NCBI GenBank assembly: GCA_036383895.1
Contig: DASVNK010000048.1
Span: 38,477 to 102,476, forward strand
Origin: DASVNK01 sp036383895
Lineage (GTDB): Bacteria; Verrucomicrobiota; Verrucomicrobiia; Limisphaerales; SXQI01
Reading direction: 5' to 3'
Length of the DNA: 64,000 nucleotides
The notes beneath the pieces were generated by a model that saw nothing but the letters and a program-made list of their open reading frames with translations, was not told where the DNA came from and did not search any database. Both the position numbers and the translations under genes were made by a program. Below are positions 8,774 to 16,215 of this stretch, piece after piece (the first letter of the stretch is position 1; each line of letters opens with the position of its first letter).

Positions 8774-9073
8774 ATGGCCCTGCCTGATAAGCCGATCGCT
8801 CTGGAGCCGGATCAAGTCGCCGAGTTGAATAAAAAACTCTCGACGATGCGCCACAACGTGAACAATTACCTCGCGCTGATTGTCGCCGCTTCCGAGTTGC
8901 TCAAGCGCAAACCCGAACTCGCCCCGCGGATGATGGAAAATATCATGGCGCAGCCCGACCGCATAATTGCCGAAATCCGCGAGTTTTCTGAATCTTTCGA
9001 ATCGATTCTCTCGATCAAACGCGATACATCGGACATCGTTTTCCCATCTTCCCAGATGGGTCAGCCTGGCTGA
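8774..9073 (+). CDS. Single-domain histidine kinase DHp-like protein
   Basis: The 99-residue protein has an N-terminal helix (DQVAELNKKLSTMRHNVNN) containing an H-box-like RHNVNNYLALIVAASELL at about residues 26-43. A second helix (MMENIMAQPDRIIAEIREF) follows. This two-helix hairpin looks like the dimerisation/phosphotransfer domain of sensor kinases such as Spo0B or HisKA proteins. The catalytic ATPase domain is absent, and the ORF ends in a short unstructured tail. It could act as a phosphotransfer intermediate, or dimerise with a kinase and modulate it. No response regulator is adjacent. The gene is a separate small unit ahead of the S4-domain gene. Being a degraded kinase is possible but less likely, since the reading frame is clean. 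Confidence 0.65.
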   Translation: MALPDKPIALEPDQVAELNKKLSTMRHNVNNYLALIVAASELLKRKPELAPRMMENIMAQPDRIIAEIREFSESFESILSIKRDTSDIVFPSSQMGQPG

Positions 9074-9089
9074 TCCGCCGACCGTCCAC

Positions 9090-9110
9090 TTGGAATTTGG
9101 CATTTGGTCA
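9090..9110. repeat. Three tandem TTGGNAT-type heptamers
   Basis: The copies TTGGAAT, TTGGCAT and TTGGTCA are consecutive between the DHp-like gene and the S4 gene. The array is short and its function is unknown. A TTG within it begins an in-frame extension of the next gene that is unlikely to be used. Confidence 0.4.
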
Positions 9111-9123
9111 TTATCCTTCCCCC

Positions 9124-9504
9124 ATGGAAGTAGCTGGCGAAGTCCGCATCGATAAGTGGCTCTGGGCAGTCCGCCTTTACAAGACCCGCTCGCTCGCGAC
9201 AACCGCCTGCCGCGCCGGTCACGTGAAGTTTCAGGGCGATAGTGTCAAACCATCGCACATCGTCCGCATCGGCCAGGTCTTCACCGCGCGCACTGGCGAA
9301 CTCAACCGCACCGTCAAGGTTCTCGCACTACTGGATAAACGCGTCGGCCCCAAACTCGTTGCGCAATACGCCGAAGACCTTACGCCCGCGGCTGAATACC
9401 TGCGTGCCGCCGAAGACCGCACTCTTCCCCGCGCTCCGAGACGTGCAAAAGGTGCCGGCCGCCCCACCAAGAAAGACCGCCGCGAGATGGAGAAACTATT
9501 CTAG
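9124..9504 (+). CDS. hslR: S4-domain RNA-binding protein, Hsp15-like
   Basis: The 126-residue protein carries an S4 RNA-binding domain near its start: EVRIDKWLWAVRLYKTRSLATTACRAGHVKFQGDSVKPSHIVRIGQ, about residues 5-50. The C-terminal third is basic (RAPRRAKGAGRPTKKDRREMEKLF). This matches bacterial Hsp15 (HslR), which binds free 50S subunits carrying stalled nascent chains, and is about the usual length. RqcP/YlmH-like S4 proteins are the alternative. The ATG at 9124 begins just before the domain. An in-frame TTG at 9097 would add nine residues without obvious function. It is followed by the convergent ccsA gene after about 90 bases. Confidence 0.8.
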   Translation: MEVAGEVRIDKWLWAVRLYKTRSLATTACRAGHVKFQGDSVKPSHIVRIGQVFTARTGELNRTVKVLALLDKRVGPKLVAQYAEDLTPAAEYLRAAEDRTLPRAPRRAKGAGRPTKKDRREMEKLF

Positions 9505-9596
9505 GTATGATTCATTTGCAGTGGAGTAACCGCACCTGAAAGTTTGAGTCCCTTCTCTGCGGCTTCGGCGAACTCTGCGTAAAATCAATTTTCCTA

Positions 9597-11612
9597 TTAA
9601 GCCGCCGCGGGCTTCGCTCCAGCCAACCCAGCATCATCCTGCTTGGGCTTTCCCGCTGGAGCCACCTGCTGGAAGCTCCTCCAGTATTTAAATGGCATCA
9701 GCGAGAGCGCGATGAAAACAAGCTGGCTCGCGTTAAACGCCATCAGCCACTTGAACGCCGCATCCATGAATCCATACGAATGTAGCCCCACACCAAGCAT
9801 GTTCACTCCGAACCACGAAAAAGCCGTGATGATGCTCCCGCCAATCGCCATCGCCATCAAACCTCGATCGCGAATCATCCCTCCCCAACGCGCGTGCAAA
9901 ACGACCGCGCACCAAATTACAATAAGGAGCGCTCCATTCTCTTTCGGATCCCAACCCCAAAATCTCCCCCATGATTGGTCCGCCCAAATTCCCCCGAGAA
10001 TCGTTCCCACGAAACTGAAGAGCGTCGCGAAGCAAAGAATCCCATAAACCATTCGGTTCAGCGCCCGCGCCGTTTCTGCTCCGAGCGTCTTCGTAAAGAC
10101 TCCCCGCACCACGAACAAAATCGCCAGGAATCCCGCCACGAACATGGCCGAATACCCGAGAGTGATTACGACCACGTGCGTTGCCAGCCAGAAGTTCGTA
10201 TCCAAAACCGCGCGCATCATCTCCATCGTGTCACCGCCCAATGAAAGATTATGCGCAATGATCAACGTCGTTACGCCGACCGCTGACGCCGTCACCAGCC
10301 CGATTCCATCTCGCCAAATTCGCTCGAGCAAAATACCTAAAAGCACAGCGCCCCACCCCACAAATATCGCCGAGCTATACAAATTGGTCACCGGCGGGCG
10401 CGCCTCCAGATACATGCGAAAAATCAACCCGCTCGTATGCACCACCGCCGCGATCACCACCAAATAGAAAGCCGTGCGCCTCGTCCAGCTTGACCAGCTC
10501 ATCCAGAACGCGCAGCCGAACAAAAACGCCACGAGATAAACCGCAATGCTCTTGATGAAAGGCGCGTAATGATTGAAGAAATTCTCCTGCGCTCCCTTTT
10601 TCAATTCCGGCGTAAACGTCCCGGCAAGAAACGCGCGATACTCATCCACCACCTTGTTAAATTCTTCCGCCTTCTGGCTCCCATACGCATCGGCCATCCG
10701 GGTATAAGCCAGCACCGGCTTCGGAATCTCACTCCCACGTAGCGTTTCCTTCAATGCCGTCCCGATATTCGTCCACTCTTCCCGCTTCTTTCCTTCTTTC
10801 GGCGGAATAATTAGTGGATAGGCGATTGTCGCGAGCATGTCGTATTCACGGAACATCGCCATGATCCCCTGCAACGCCTCCAAATCATGTTCCTCTTTGT
10901 TTTGCGCTTTGGCCAGGGCCGCCAATCCCGGCTCAACCTTTTCGCGGCCAGCCAGCACAGCCTCCGTAAAGTTCTCCCGATTCTCCGGCCGCAAACTGTT
11001 CTTGATCTGAAAAAATGTATTTACCGCGAAGTGTGTTTTCACCACGCCTTTTTGATACGCCGTCTGTGCTGCCGGATCGATTCTCTGCTCGGCGATCCGT
11101 CGAGCTTCCTCCGAAATCTTGTCAAACTCCGGCCGCACTTCGTTAAAGCTGAAAAACTTCCTTTCAATCGGCAGCTTGAGCGTGCTTAACACTTCCTGGT
11201 TATCGATTCGAAATACTCGCCGCGTGTCCGCAATGTCCGGCTGGGTCATCGCCTCCAAAATCCACTGCATCGCCGACATCTTCTTGTACTTCCCTTCGCG
11301 ACGCAGCCGCATCTTCTCGAAATAGCCAATCTCATCCTCCGGCTTTTCGCTGATGATGACCGACGCCTTTCCGCGCAGCATCAAAAGGGAATTCTTCGCC
11401 ACCGAATCCCAAGGTTGAACGCGCCCGTTCAACACCACCGGCATCTGCGAAAACTCCTCCACCTTATACTCGGTCGTGTTCTTCGTGGTGTGCAACCCGC
11501 TCGCAATCCACAGTCCCATAACCGCCGCAATCACCCACGGCACAACCTTGCGCCAGCCTTTATCCGGCACGACAGCAGGCTTCGACTCCTTTGCTACTGC
11601 ATTCTTCCTCAT
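9597..11612 (-). CDS. ccsA: Cytochrome c biogenesis protein CcsA (long form)
   Basis: This 671-residue CcsA-type haem handler belongs to the system II cytochrome c pathway. A membrane helix (about 21-40) is followed by a ~330-residue extracytoplasmic region starting EFSQMPVVLNGRVQPWDSVAKNSL, and then about eight membrane helices. The tryptophan-rich WWD haem site is clear near residues 543-558 (WADQSWGRFWGWDPKE). Conserved His residues include ARPP-VTNLYSSAIFVGWG-flanked and VLHARWG. The family is usually ~320 residues, and the extra N-terminal region is typical of PVC/Bacteroidetes forms. I chose the ATG at 11612 because its first bases overlap the resB stop in an ATGA, indicating translational coupling. 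A start at 11708 would run deep into resB. Confidence 0.92.
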   Translation of the reverse strand: MRKNAVAKESKPAVVPDKGWRKVVPWVIAAVMGLWIASGLHTTKNTTEYKVEEFSQMPVVLNGRVQPWDSVAKNSLLMLRGKASVIISEKPEDEIGYFEKMRLRREGKYKKMSAMQWILEAMTQPDIADTRRVFRIDNQEVLSTLKLPIERKFFSFNEVRPEFDKISEEARRIAEQRIDPAAQTAYQKGVVKTHFAVNTFFQIKNSLRPENRENFTEAVLAGREKVEPGLAALAKAQNKEEHDLEALQGIMAMFREYDMLATIAYPLIIPPKEGKKREEWTNIGTALKETLRGSEIPKPVLAYTRMADAYGSQKAEEFNKVVDEYRAFLAGTFTPELKKGAQENFFNHYAPFIKSIAVYLVAFLFGCAFWMSWSSWTRRTAFYLVVIAAVVHTSGLIFRMYLEARPPVTNLYSSAIFVGWGAVLLGILLERIWRDGIGLVTASAVGVTTLIIAHNLSLGGDTMEMMRAVLDTNFWLATHVVVITLGYSAMFVAGFLAILFVVRGVFTKTLGAETARALNRMVYGILCFATLFSFVGTILGGIWADQSWGRFWGWDPKENGALLIVIWCAVVLHARWGGMIRDRGLMAMAIGGSIITAFSWFGVNMLGVGLHSYGFMDAAFKWLMAFNASQLVFIALSLMPFKYWRSFQQVAPAGKPKQDDAGLAGAKPAAA

Positions 11613-12772
11613 GCTCTCCTCTTCTTTGCGAATCCCACCAGGTGATACATAAACTGCGCGATCAAACCCACTGACACCATCAGGCAAGAGATATACGGCA
11701 CCAGCCAACTCGGGTTCCGCACCACCTGCAAGACCGTCCCCGATTCATCGGGCTCAAAACTGCTCTGGTAAAACGTCTCCCCGCCGTAACGCAGCGGGTT
11801 GTTCATATAAATGTTAATCTCCCGATTCTCTTGCGTGTTTGGATTGATCAACGTCACTCGACTTGAAAAATTCTTCGGAATGGCTGTTCCCATGTACCGA
11901 TCAAACCGGAAATCGTGCAGCGCCAGCGTGAAATCCTTATAGTACCTCCGCCCACGCAGAGTCACTTCGTATTCGCGGCCTTTGTAGCTGAATTTGGCCG
12001 GCTCAATCATCGACCGGTCGAAGCTCGATTCAAATCCTTCCGCCATCATCTGTACGAACTGCTTTCGCGTCTGCCAACTCGACACCGAAAACGGCCCCTT
12101 TGCCCCTTCGTCCGTGACGAATTCCACTGTCACCGCCGGAATATTGATCTTGTTCATCGACACCTCGAGCGATTTCTCCGTAAACTTAATCTTCCCCTGC
12201 TCGATCGAGGGCAACGAATTCTCGGAAAACTTCTGCACCCGCACCGTGAACGGCAGTCTCTCGTGCCTAATCTCATTCTGTTTCTGCAGAATTTGCTGCG
12301 GAATCGCGACGACGAAATTGTCATTCGTATCCGTCACATCGATAATCGCGAGTTCTGCCGTCCGCTCGCTCTCCGAGTAGTTCTTCTGCCCGCCTTCCTC
12401 GATCGCCATGAAGCTTTCCACCTGATACAGCTGGGTCGTTAGTTGCCCCACGAGCAGCAGGATCAATCCGGCGTGAATCACGAAAATGCCGAACTTCTTT
12501 TTGCTCAGTTCGAAACGCTTGATGTGCGCTGCAATCAAGTTCACCAGCAGCACCGTCCCAATCAAATACCCCCCAGGAAAAACCGGGATTTTCCAACTGG
12601 CCCCTTGTGGACCCCACATCACGAACCAGCTGCCGAAATACTGCGCCTGCACGATCCACAGCCCCAGCCGCACCTGCGCGATCGTGCCGATGAATACCAA
12701 GCCCAGCGCCAGCACAAGGCAGGCGACCGTCAGCTTCAGCGACGTGAAAAAATTAACAACTTTGCTCAGCAT
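11609..12772 (-). CDS. resB: ResB-like cytochrome c biogenesis protein
   Basis: The 387-residue protein fits ResB/Ccs1. It has an N-terminal double hydrophobic region (SLKLTVACLVLALGLVFIGTIAQ at about 11-33, then 65-85 and 92-112). A large periplasmic beta-rich domain follows (about 115-355) with RGRRYYKDFTLALHDFRFDRYMGTAIPKNFSSRV, and a final helix lies at 358-378. ResB works with CcsA to deliver haem across the inner membrane and attach it to apocytochromes c. The stop TGA overlaps the ccsA start ATG. A pair of perfect hairpins lies in the 137-base gap to the upstream lipoprotein gene. Confidence 0.9.
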   Translation of the reverse strand: MLSKVVNFFTSLKLTVACLVLALGLVFIGTIAQVRLGLWIVQAQYFGSWFVMWGPQGASWKIPVFPGGYLIGTVLLVNLIAAHIKRFELSKKKFGIFVIHAGLILLLVGQLTTQLYQVESFMAIEEGGQKNYSESERTAELAIIDVTDTNDNFVVAIPQQILQKQNEIRHERLPFTVRVQKFSENSLPSIEQGKIKFTEKSLEVSMNKINIPAVTVEFVTDEGAKGPFSVSSWQTRKQFVQMMAEGFESSFDRSMIEPAKFSYKGREYEVTLRGRRYYKDFTLALHDFRFDRYMGTAIPKNFSSRVTLINPNTQENREINIYMNNPLRYGGETFYQSSFEPDESGTVLQVVRNPSWLVPYISCLMVSVGLIAQFMYHLVGFAKKRRA

Positions 12773-12794
12773 CCCGTGAATTCTCTAATATGCT

Positions 12795-12828
12795 CCGCGT
12801 TTTCGCGGTGCGAAAGCTCTACTTTCGC
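12795..12828 (-). other. Tandem hairpins between lipoprotein gene and resB
   Basis: Two perfect inverted repeats lie side by side: CCGCG-TTTT-CGCGG (12795-12808) and GCGAAAG-CTCTA-CTTTCGC (12810-12828). On the coding (minus) strand they are not followed by a T-run, so they are not a classic terminator. An mRNA processing or stability element inside the operon is more likely. Confidence 0.55.
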
Positions 12829-12909
12829 GCCTAACCAACATAACGAAGTGGTGATCTGTCACACTCCATCTCCCTGGGCAAACACCGACCCTTTTTTGCT
12901 TCGGCCCGG

Positions 12910-14070
12910 TCAATACGCACTCTTCACGAATTCCAAAAACTTCCCCTTCTCTTTCTCCACCACCGCCTCCGATCCCATCAGCTTGAAGAACCACGTATCC
13001 GCCTGAAACGGCACCCCAATACACACCCACCGCTCCGCTTTCCCGCTTCGCGCATTCGTCCCCTTTAAATCGACCAGATACGCTTCCTTCTTCCCGCCGA
13101 TCTCCAGCATCTCGACTGATTTCTTGATCTCCTCGTCCGAACCCTGCGGCAGACCCAACTGCCCCTGCCAACGCTGCACATTCGCCACCATCCCGCCGAC
13201 GGCACCTGGGAATTTGCTAATCGTTACCTCACCAGTCCCACCGTCGCCTTCCACAGCGTAGGCGCTCTGCACCATCATCCCCGGCGCCTTTGTCTTCCAA
13301 TTCGCGGGCGCTTTAAAATTCGGCTTTCCGGCACTGTCCGGCACTTTCTCCGCGTTCGTGCTCGGTTTCTCGCCGGCCTGGGCTTGCGCCACTTGCACCG
13401 CCGCAGCTCCGCCACCCTCGTGATGACCCGCTTCGTGAAACTCCAGCGACTTCAAGTAACCCACAAAATTGTTCTTCTGCTGCGCCACCAGATCCCGATC
13501 GCCAGCCATCTTGATAAACCACGCCACTCCATTCCGTTGCGCCACCGCACCGAGAATCCCGGCATTCACATCATCCTTTGACCCCTGCAGCTTCCCGGTC
13601 AGTTCCACCATTAACCCTTCGGTGTCACCCACCTGCACGGTCTGCGCACCTTCCTTCGCCTTGTCCGCTGGTAACTCCTCAAGCCCAAGCTCCTGGCGCC
13701 AAATATTGATTCCCTCCAAATGATTCACCCCCGGCAACGGAATCACCGCCACCTCCGCGGTCTTCCCGCCATCGCCCGCGACGCGAAACGAAGCCGCGCG
13801 CATCCGGCCCGCACCCAGGTCCTGCCAACCCTCCGGGGTATTCCCGTGCAGGTGCGGCATCGACGTGGCGGGCGGCATTCCCATTGTTCCCTTTCCCGCG
13901 GTCGCCTCGGCAGCATGCGTATGAGCCAAATTGGAGTGATTATCCTCCTTCGCCACCTTGTAAGTCTTTATCTCTCGATCCGCACCGCATCCCACAGCTA
14001 CCGCAGCAATCAGCGCGGCCGGCAAAAGCTTCACCATGATCCCGGTCTCAATACGCACCAACTTTTTCAT
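12910..14070 (-). CDS. Lipoprotein with duplicated domain, ahead of resB-ccsA
   Basis: The 386-residue protein starts with a basic/hydrophobic signal and a lipobox ending VAVGC, with Cys28 as the lipid-modified residue. Two similar units follow (about 70-215 and 245-386). Each has a GW/NW start, a strand ...AEVAVIPLPG or GEVTISKFPG, then WRQELGL/WQGQLGL, then a closing ...WFIKMAGD / WFFKLMGS and a C-terminal helix. A His-rich segment (HTHAAEA, PHLHG, HEAGHHEGG) lies before and between them. I do not recognise the family. Its place as first gene before resB and ccsA suggests a periplasmic accessory role in cytochrome maturation. The start at 14070 has a good site, GAGGAAA, directly upstream. 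Confidence 0.8.
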   Translation of the reverse strand: MKKLVRIETGIMVKLLPAALIAAVAVGCGADREIKTYKVAKEDNHSNLAHTHAAEATAGKGTMGMPPATSMPHLHGNTPEGWQDLGAGRMRAASFRVAGDGGKTAEVAVIPLPGVNHLEGINIWRQELGLEELPADKAKEGAQTVQVGDTEGLMVELTGKLQGSKDDVNAGILGAVAQRNGVAWFIKMAGDRDLVAQQKNNFVGYLKSLEFHEAGHHEGGGAAAVQVAQAQAGEKPSTNAEKVPDSAGKPNFKAPANWKTKAPGMMVQSAYAVEGDGGTGEVTISKFPGAVGGMVANVQRWQGQLGLPQGSDEEIKKSVEMLEIGGKKEAYLVDLKGTNARSGKAERWVCIGVPFQADTWFFKLMGSEAVVEKEKGKFLEFVKSAY

Positions 14071-14336
14071 TTTCCTCGTCCTCGGTTCAAATCGATCCAA
14101 ACGCTTAAACGCTCTTTGACGGTTCCCCGTTACAATATTCTGGGTCCCAAGCGTTGAAAACACTGCAATTTGAACGATTACTTTACCTCTTGTGAAATCT
14201 TTCACAAGCAGAACCGCCTCAGACGAAGGATCGAAAAATAGAAAGCTACGAGGTGAACTTACCCAAAAGTCCACCTCGCTGTGCGTAGCTTTGCTCGTTG
14301 CGAGCTAGAAGATCTTTTTTGCGTTATCGGTAACGC
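14071..14336. other. Promoter region of the cytochrome c operon and flanking non-coding DNA
   Basis: These bases hold the 5' region of the lipoprotein gene, including the CRP-type palindrome at 14189-14208, and the 3' flank of a small basic-protein gene. A perfect GCGTTA-TCGG-TAACGC hairpin (14321-14336) abuts the small gene's stop. On the minus strand it is followed by A residues rather than T residues, so it is not a canonical terminator. Confidence 0.55.
14189..14208. promoter_or_regulatory. CRP/FNR-family operator, perfect palindrome
   Basis: CTTGTGAAA-TC-TTTCACAAG is a perfect 9-base inverted repeat containing TGTGA-N6-TCACA, the CRP consensus core. It lies 119 bases before the ATG of the lipoprotein-resB-ccsA operon. 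A near-identical core (TGTGA-N6-TCACT) stands upstream of the ATP synthase operon at 51310-51325. Confidence 0.65.
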
Positions 14337-14450
14337 TTAGGCGCGGCTGCTCTTTTTGGCCGCCGCTTTGCGCTTTCGGTAAGCGACTTCGTGCGGCTGC
14401 TTGCTCTTGCGCTTGGCATCGGCCTTTTTCTTGTTCGGATCGTCTCCCAT
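14337..14450 (-). CDS. 37-residue very basic protein
   Basis: The short frame reads MGDDPNKKKADAKRKSKQ, then PHEVAYRKRKAAAKKSSRA and a stop. About 40 percent of residues are Lys or Arg, with a central HEVAY. The frame is clean and sits in otherwise unassigned DNA between the lipoprotein operon and dnaB. Composition suggests a nucleic-acid-associated or ribosome-associated peptide, but no family is recognised. No strong ribosome-binding site is seen upstream, which lowers confidence that it is translated. Confidence 0.45.
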   Translation of the reverse strand: MGDDPNKKKADAKRKSKQPHEVAYRKRKAAAKKSSRA

Positions 14451-14591
14451 ATGGAAGGAAAGTAGAACGATCTTAAGTGCTTTGGAATTGGGCAGCTTCC
14501 AATTCAATGCCTCATAACATTCGCCGGGAACACCTCAGGAAATCCGCGAGAACGCGCGGTTAGAGAAGCGCGATCAGCAAGCGATAAGGAA

Positions 14592-16046
14592 CTACGCTGG
14601 AACGTCCGAAACCTTCGCCGCGCTTTCGAAGCGGGTATAGCCCTTAAAGAAAGTAAGATTAACGTCTCCCGTGGGACCGTTACGCTGCTTGGCGATCAAC
14701 AGGTTCACCGGAATTGCCTCCTGATCCTGCGGTTTATCTTCGTCGTCGCTGCCTTCGTCGGGCTTATAAAGCAGCGCAATCAAATCCGCGTCCTGTTCGA
14801 TCGCCCCAGATTCGCGCAAGTCCGACAATCGCGGTTTGCGGCTTTTGTCCTTTTCGAGTTCGCGGTTGAGCTGGGAAAGAACGATGACCGGGACGTTTAA
14901 TTCCTTGGCGAGTGCTTTCACGCCGTTAGAAATCATCGCAACTTCCTGCTGACGATTCTCAATCCGCGTGCCGCTGGCATTCAAAAGCTGGAGGTAATCG
15001 ATCACTACCATCTTAATCCCGTATTGCTGATGCATTCGGCGCGCTTTCGCCCGGAGCTGCAAAATCGAAAGACCCGCGGTGTCATCGATGTAAAGCGGAG
15101 CGGCGGCGAGCTTGCCGGCGGCACCAGTCAGCTTGGGGAAATCGCGTTCGGAGAGGAAGCCATCGCGGATGTTCCGCATGTTCACGCGCGCTCGGGAGCA
15201 GAGCATACGCAAAACGAGCGAGTCCGCGGTCATTTCGAGCGAGAAGACGCCCACCGGCTGCTTTTCCTCGAGAACGACGTGCTCCACGATGTTCATCACC
15301 AGGGACGTTTTACCCATCGAAGGACGCGCCGCGATCACGATCATTTCGCCACCATGCAGGCCGCTCGTCATTTTGTCGAGATCCACAAAACCGCTCGCCA
15401 AACCGGTCGGCGCTCCCTGCCGCGCGTGATAATCCTCAATCGTGCTGATCGCGCGATTCACGAGATCCTTCATTTTGAATGAAGTATTCTCGATCCGATC
15501 CTCTGCGATCTTCAGAATGTCCCGTTCAACTTCGTCCAGCAGCCCATCGACCTTGCCTTCATGCTCGTAAACCCGCCCCAGCACGCCCGTGCAGGTCTGG
15601 ATCATTTTCCGCAGAACGTATTTCTCGCGGATGATATCGATGTAATAGTCGAGGTTCGCCGCCGAAGGAACCGCGTCCGGCAACGCGGACAAGTATGGAA
15701 TCCCACCAACCGCTTCGAGTTGGTTCTTGAGCTTCAGATTCTCCTGCAGCGTGATGAGATCAATCGGCTTCTTGGCGTCATACATCTCGATCAACGTATC
15801 GAAAATCGCCTGGTGCCGCAGATCGTAGAAGACTTCCACGCCCTTCTTGAACTTCTCGAGGCAGATCCCGAGGCAATCTGAAGGCGAAAGCATCACGCAA
15901 CCCAGCACCCCCTGCTCCGCTTCGATCGAATGTGGCGGCAGCCGATCGATGCTCGCCGGGGCCGGCAACCCAGCGCTTACGCGCGGACGCCGTTGGCGTT
16001 TCGAAAACTCGCGCGTAGAACCACCAGTGTCAGTGCCGTCGATCAT
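14592..16046 (-). CDS. dnaB: Replicative DNA helicase
   Basis: The 484-residue DnaB is the hexameric 5'-3' helicase of the replication fork. The N-terminal domain (about 35-140: PHSIEAEQGVLGCVMLSPS) binds primase. A linker follows, then the RecA-like motor with Walker A ARPSMGKTS at 240-248, Walker B MVVIDYLQLL and the VIVLSQLNRELE motif, with the DLRESGAIEQDAD arginine-finger region near 405. There is no intein. The first ~30 residues are a basic extension. The upstream 169-base spacer contains a DnaA-box-like 9-mer. The usual alternative for this fold, RadA, is excluded by the N-terminal domain. Confidence 0.96.
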   Translation of the reverse strand: MIDGTDTGGSTREFSKRQRRPRVSAGLPAPASIDRLPPHSIEAEQGVLGCVMLSPSDCLGICLEKFKKGVEVFYDLRHQAIFDTLIEMYDAKKPIDLITLQENLKLKNQLEAVGGIPYLSALPDAVPSAANLDYYIDIIREKYVLRKMIQTCTGVLGRVYEHEGKVDGLLDEVERDILKIAEDRIENTSFKMKDLVNRAISTIEDYHARQGAPTGLASGFVDLDKMTSGLHGGEMIVIAARPSMGKTSLVMNIVEHVVLEEKQPVGVFSLEMTADSLVLRMLCSRARVNMRNIRDGFLSERDFPKLTGAAGKLAAAPLYIDDTAGLSILQLRAKARRMHQQYGIKMVVIDYLQLLNASGTRIENRQQEVAMISNGVKALAKELNVPVIVLSQLNRELEKDKSRKPRLSDLRESGAIEQDADLIALLYKPDEGSDDEDKPQDQEAIPVNLLIAKQRNGPTGDVNLTFFKGYTRFESAAKVSDVPA

Positions 16047-16122
16047 GGGGTGCGAACGTTAGCAGAGACCAGTGGCCGCGAAAGCGGAAGTTTGTGAAAA
16101 CGAATCACAGTCGGTTAACAGG

Positions 16123-16131
16123 TTATTCACA
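16123..16131 (+). promoter_or_regulatory. DnaA-box-like 9-mer upstream of dnaB
   Basis: TTATTCACA fits the relaxed DnaA consensus TTATNCACA and lies 77 bases before the dnaB start codon. A TGTGA-N7-TCACA pair (16093-16109) lies close by, with one base too many for a standard CRP site. A single box is weak evidence. Confidence 0.3.
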
Positions 16132-16215
16132 TTGCTCAAGCCGCCAACCTATTTGATTCAGCATACCCGGGAAGTCGGTGCATGCCTCAACTGCCAACCT
16201 CGCTCGTTTTGGGCG

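Noticed and set aside
9097..9123. TTG start for the Hsp15-like gene
   Set aside because: It lies in a heptamer repeat and adds nine residues unlike the family; the ATG at 9124 fits better.
12846..12860. GGTGATCTGTCACAC as a second CRP site in the ccs operon
   Set aside because: The half-sites are separated by four bases rather than six.
14321..14336. GCGTTA-TCGG-TAACGC as terminator of the small basic gene
   Set aside because: On the coding strand the hairpin is followed by A residues, not T residues.
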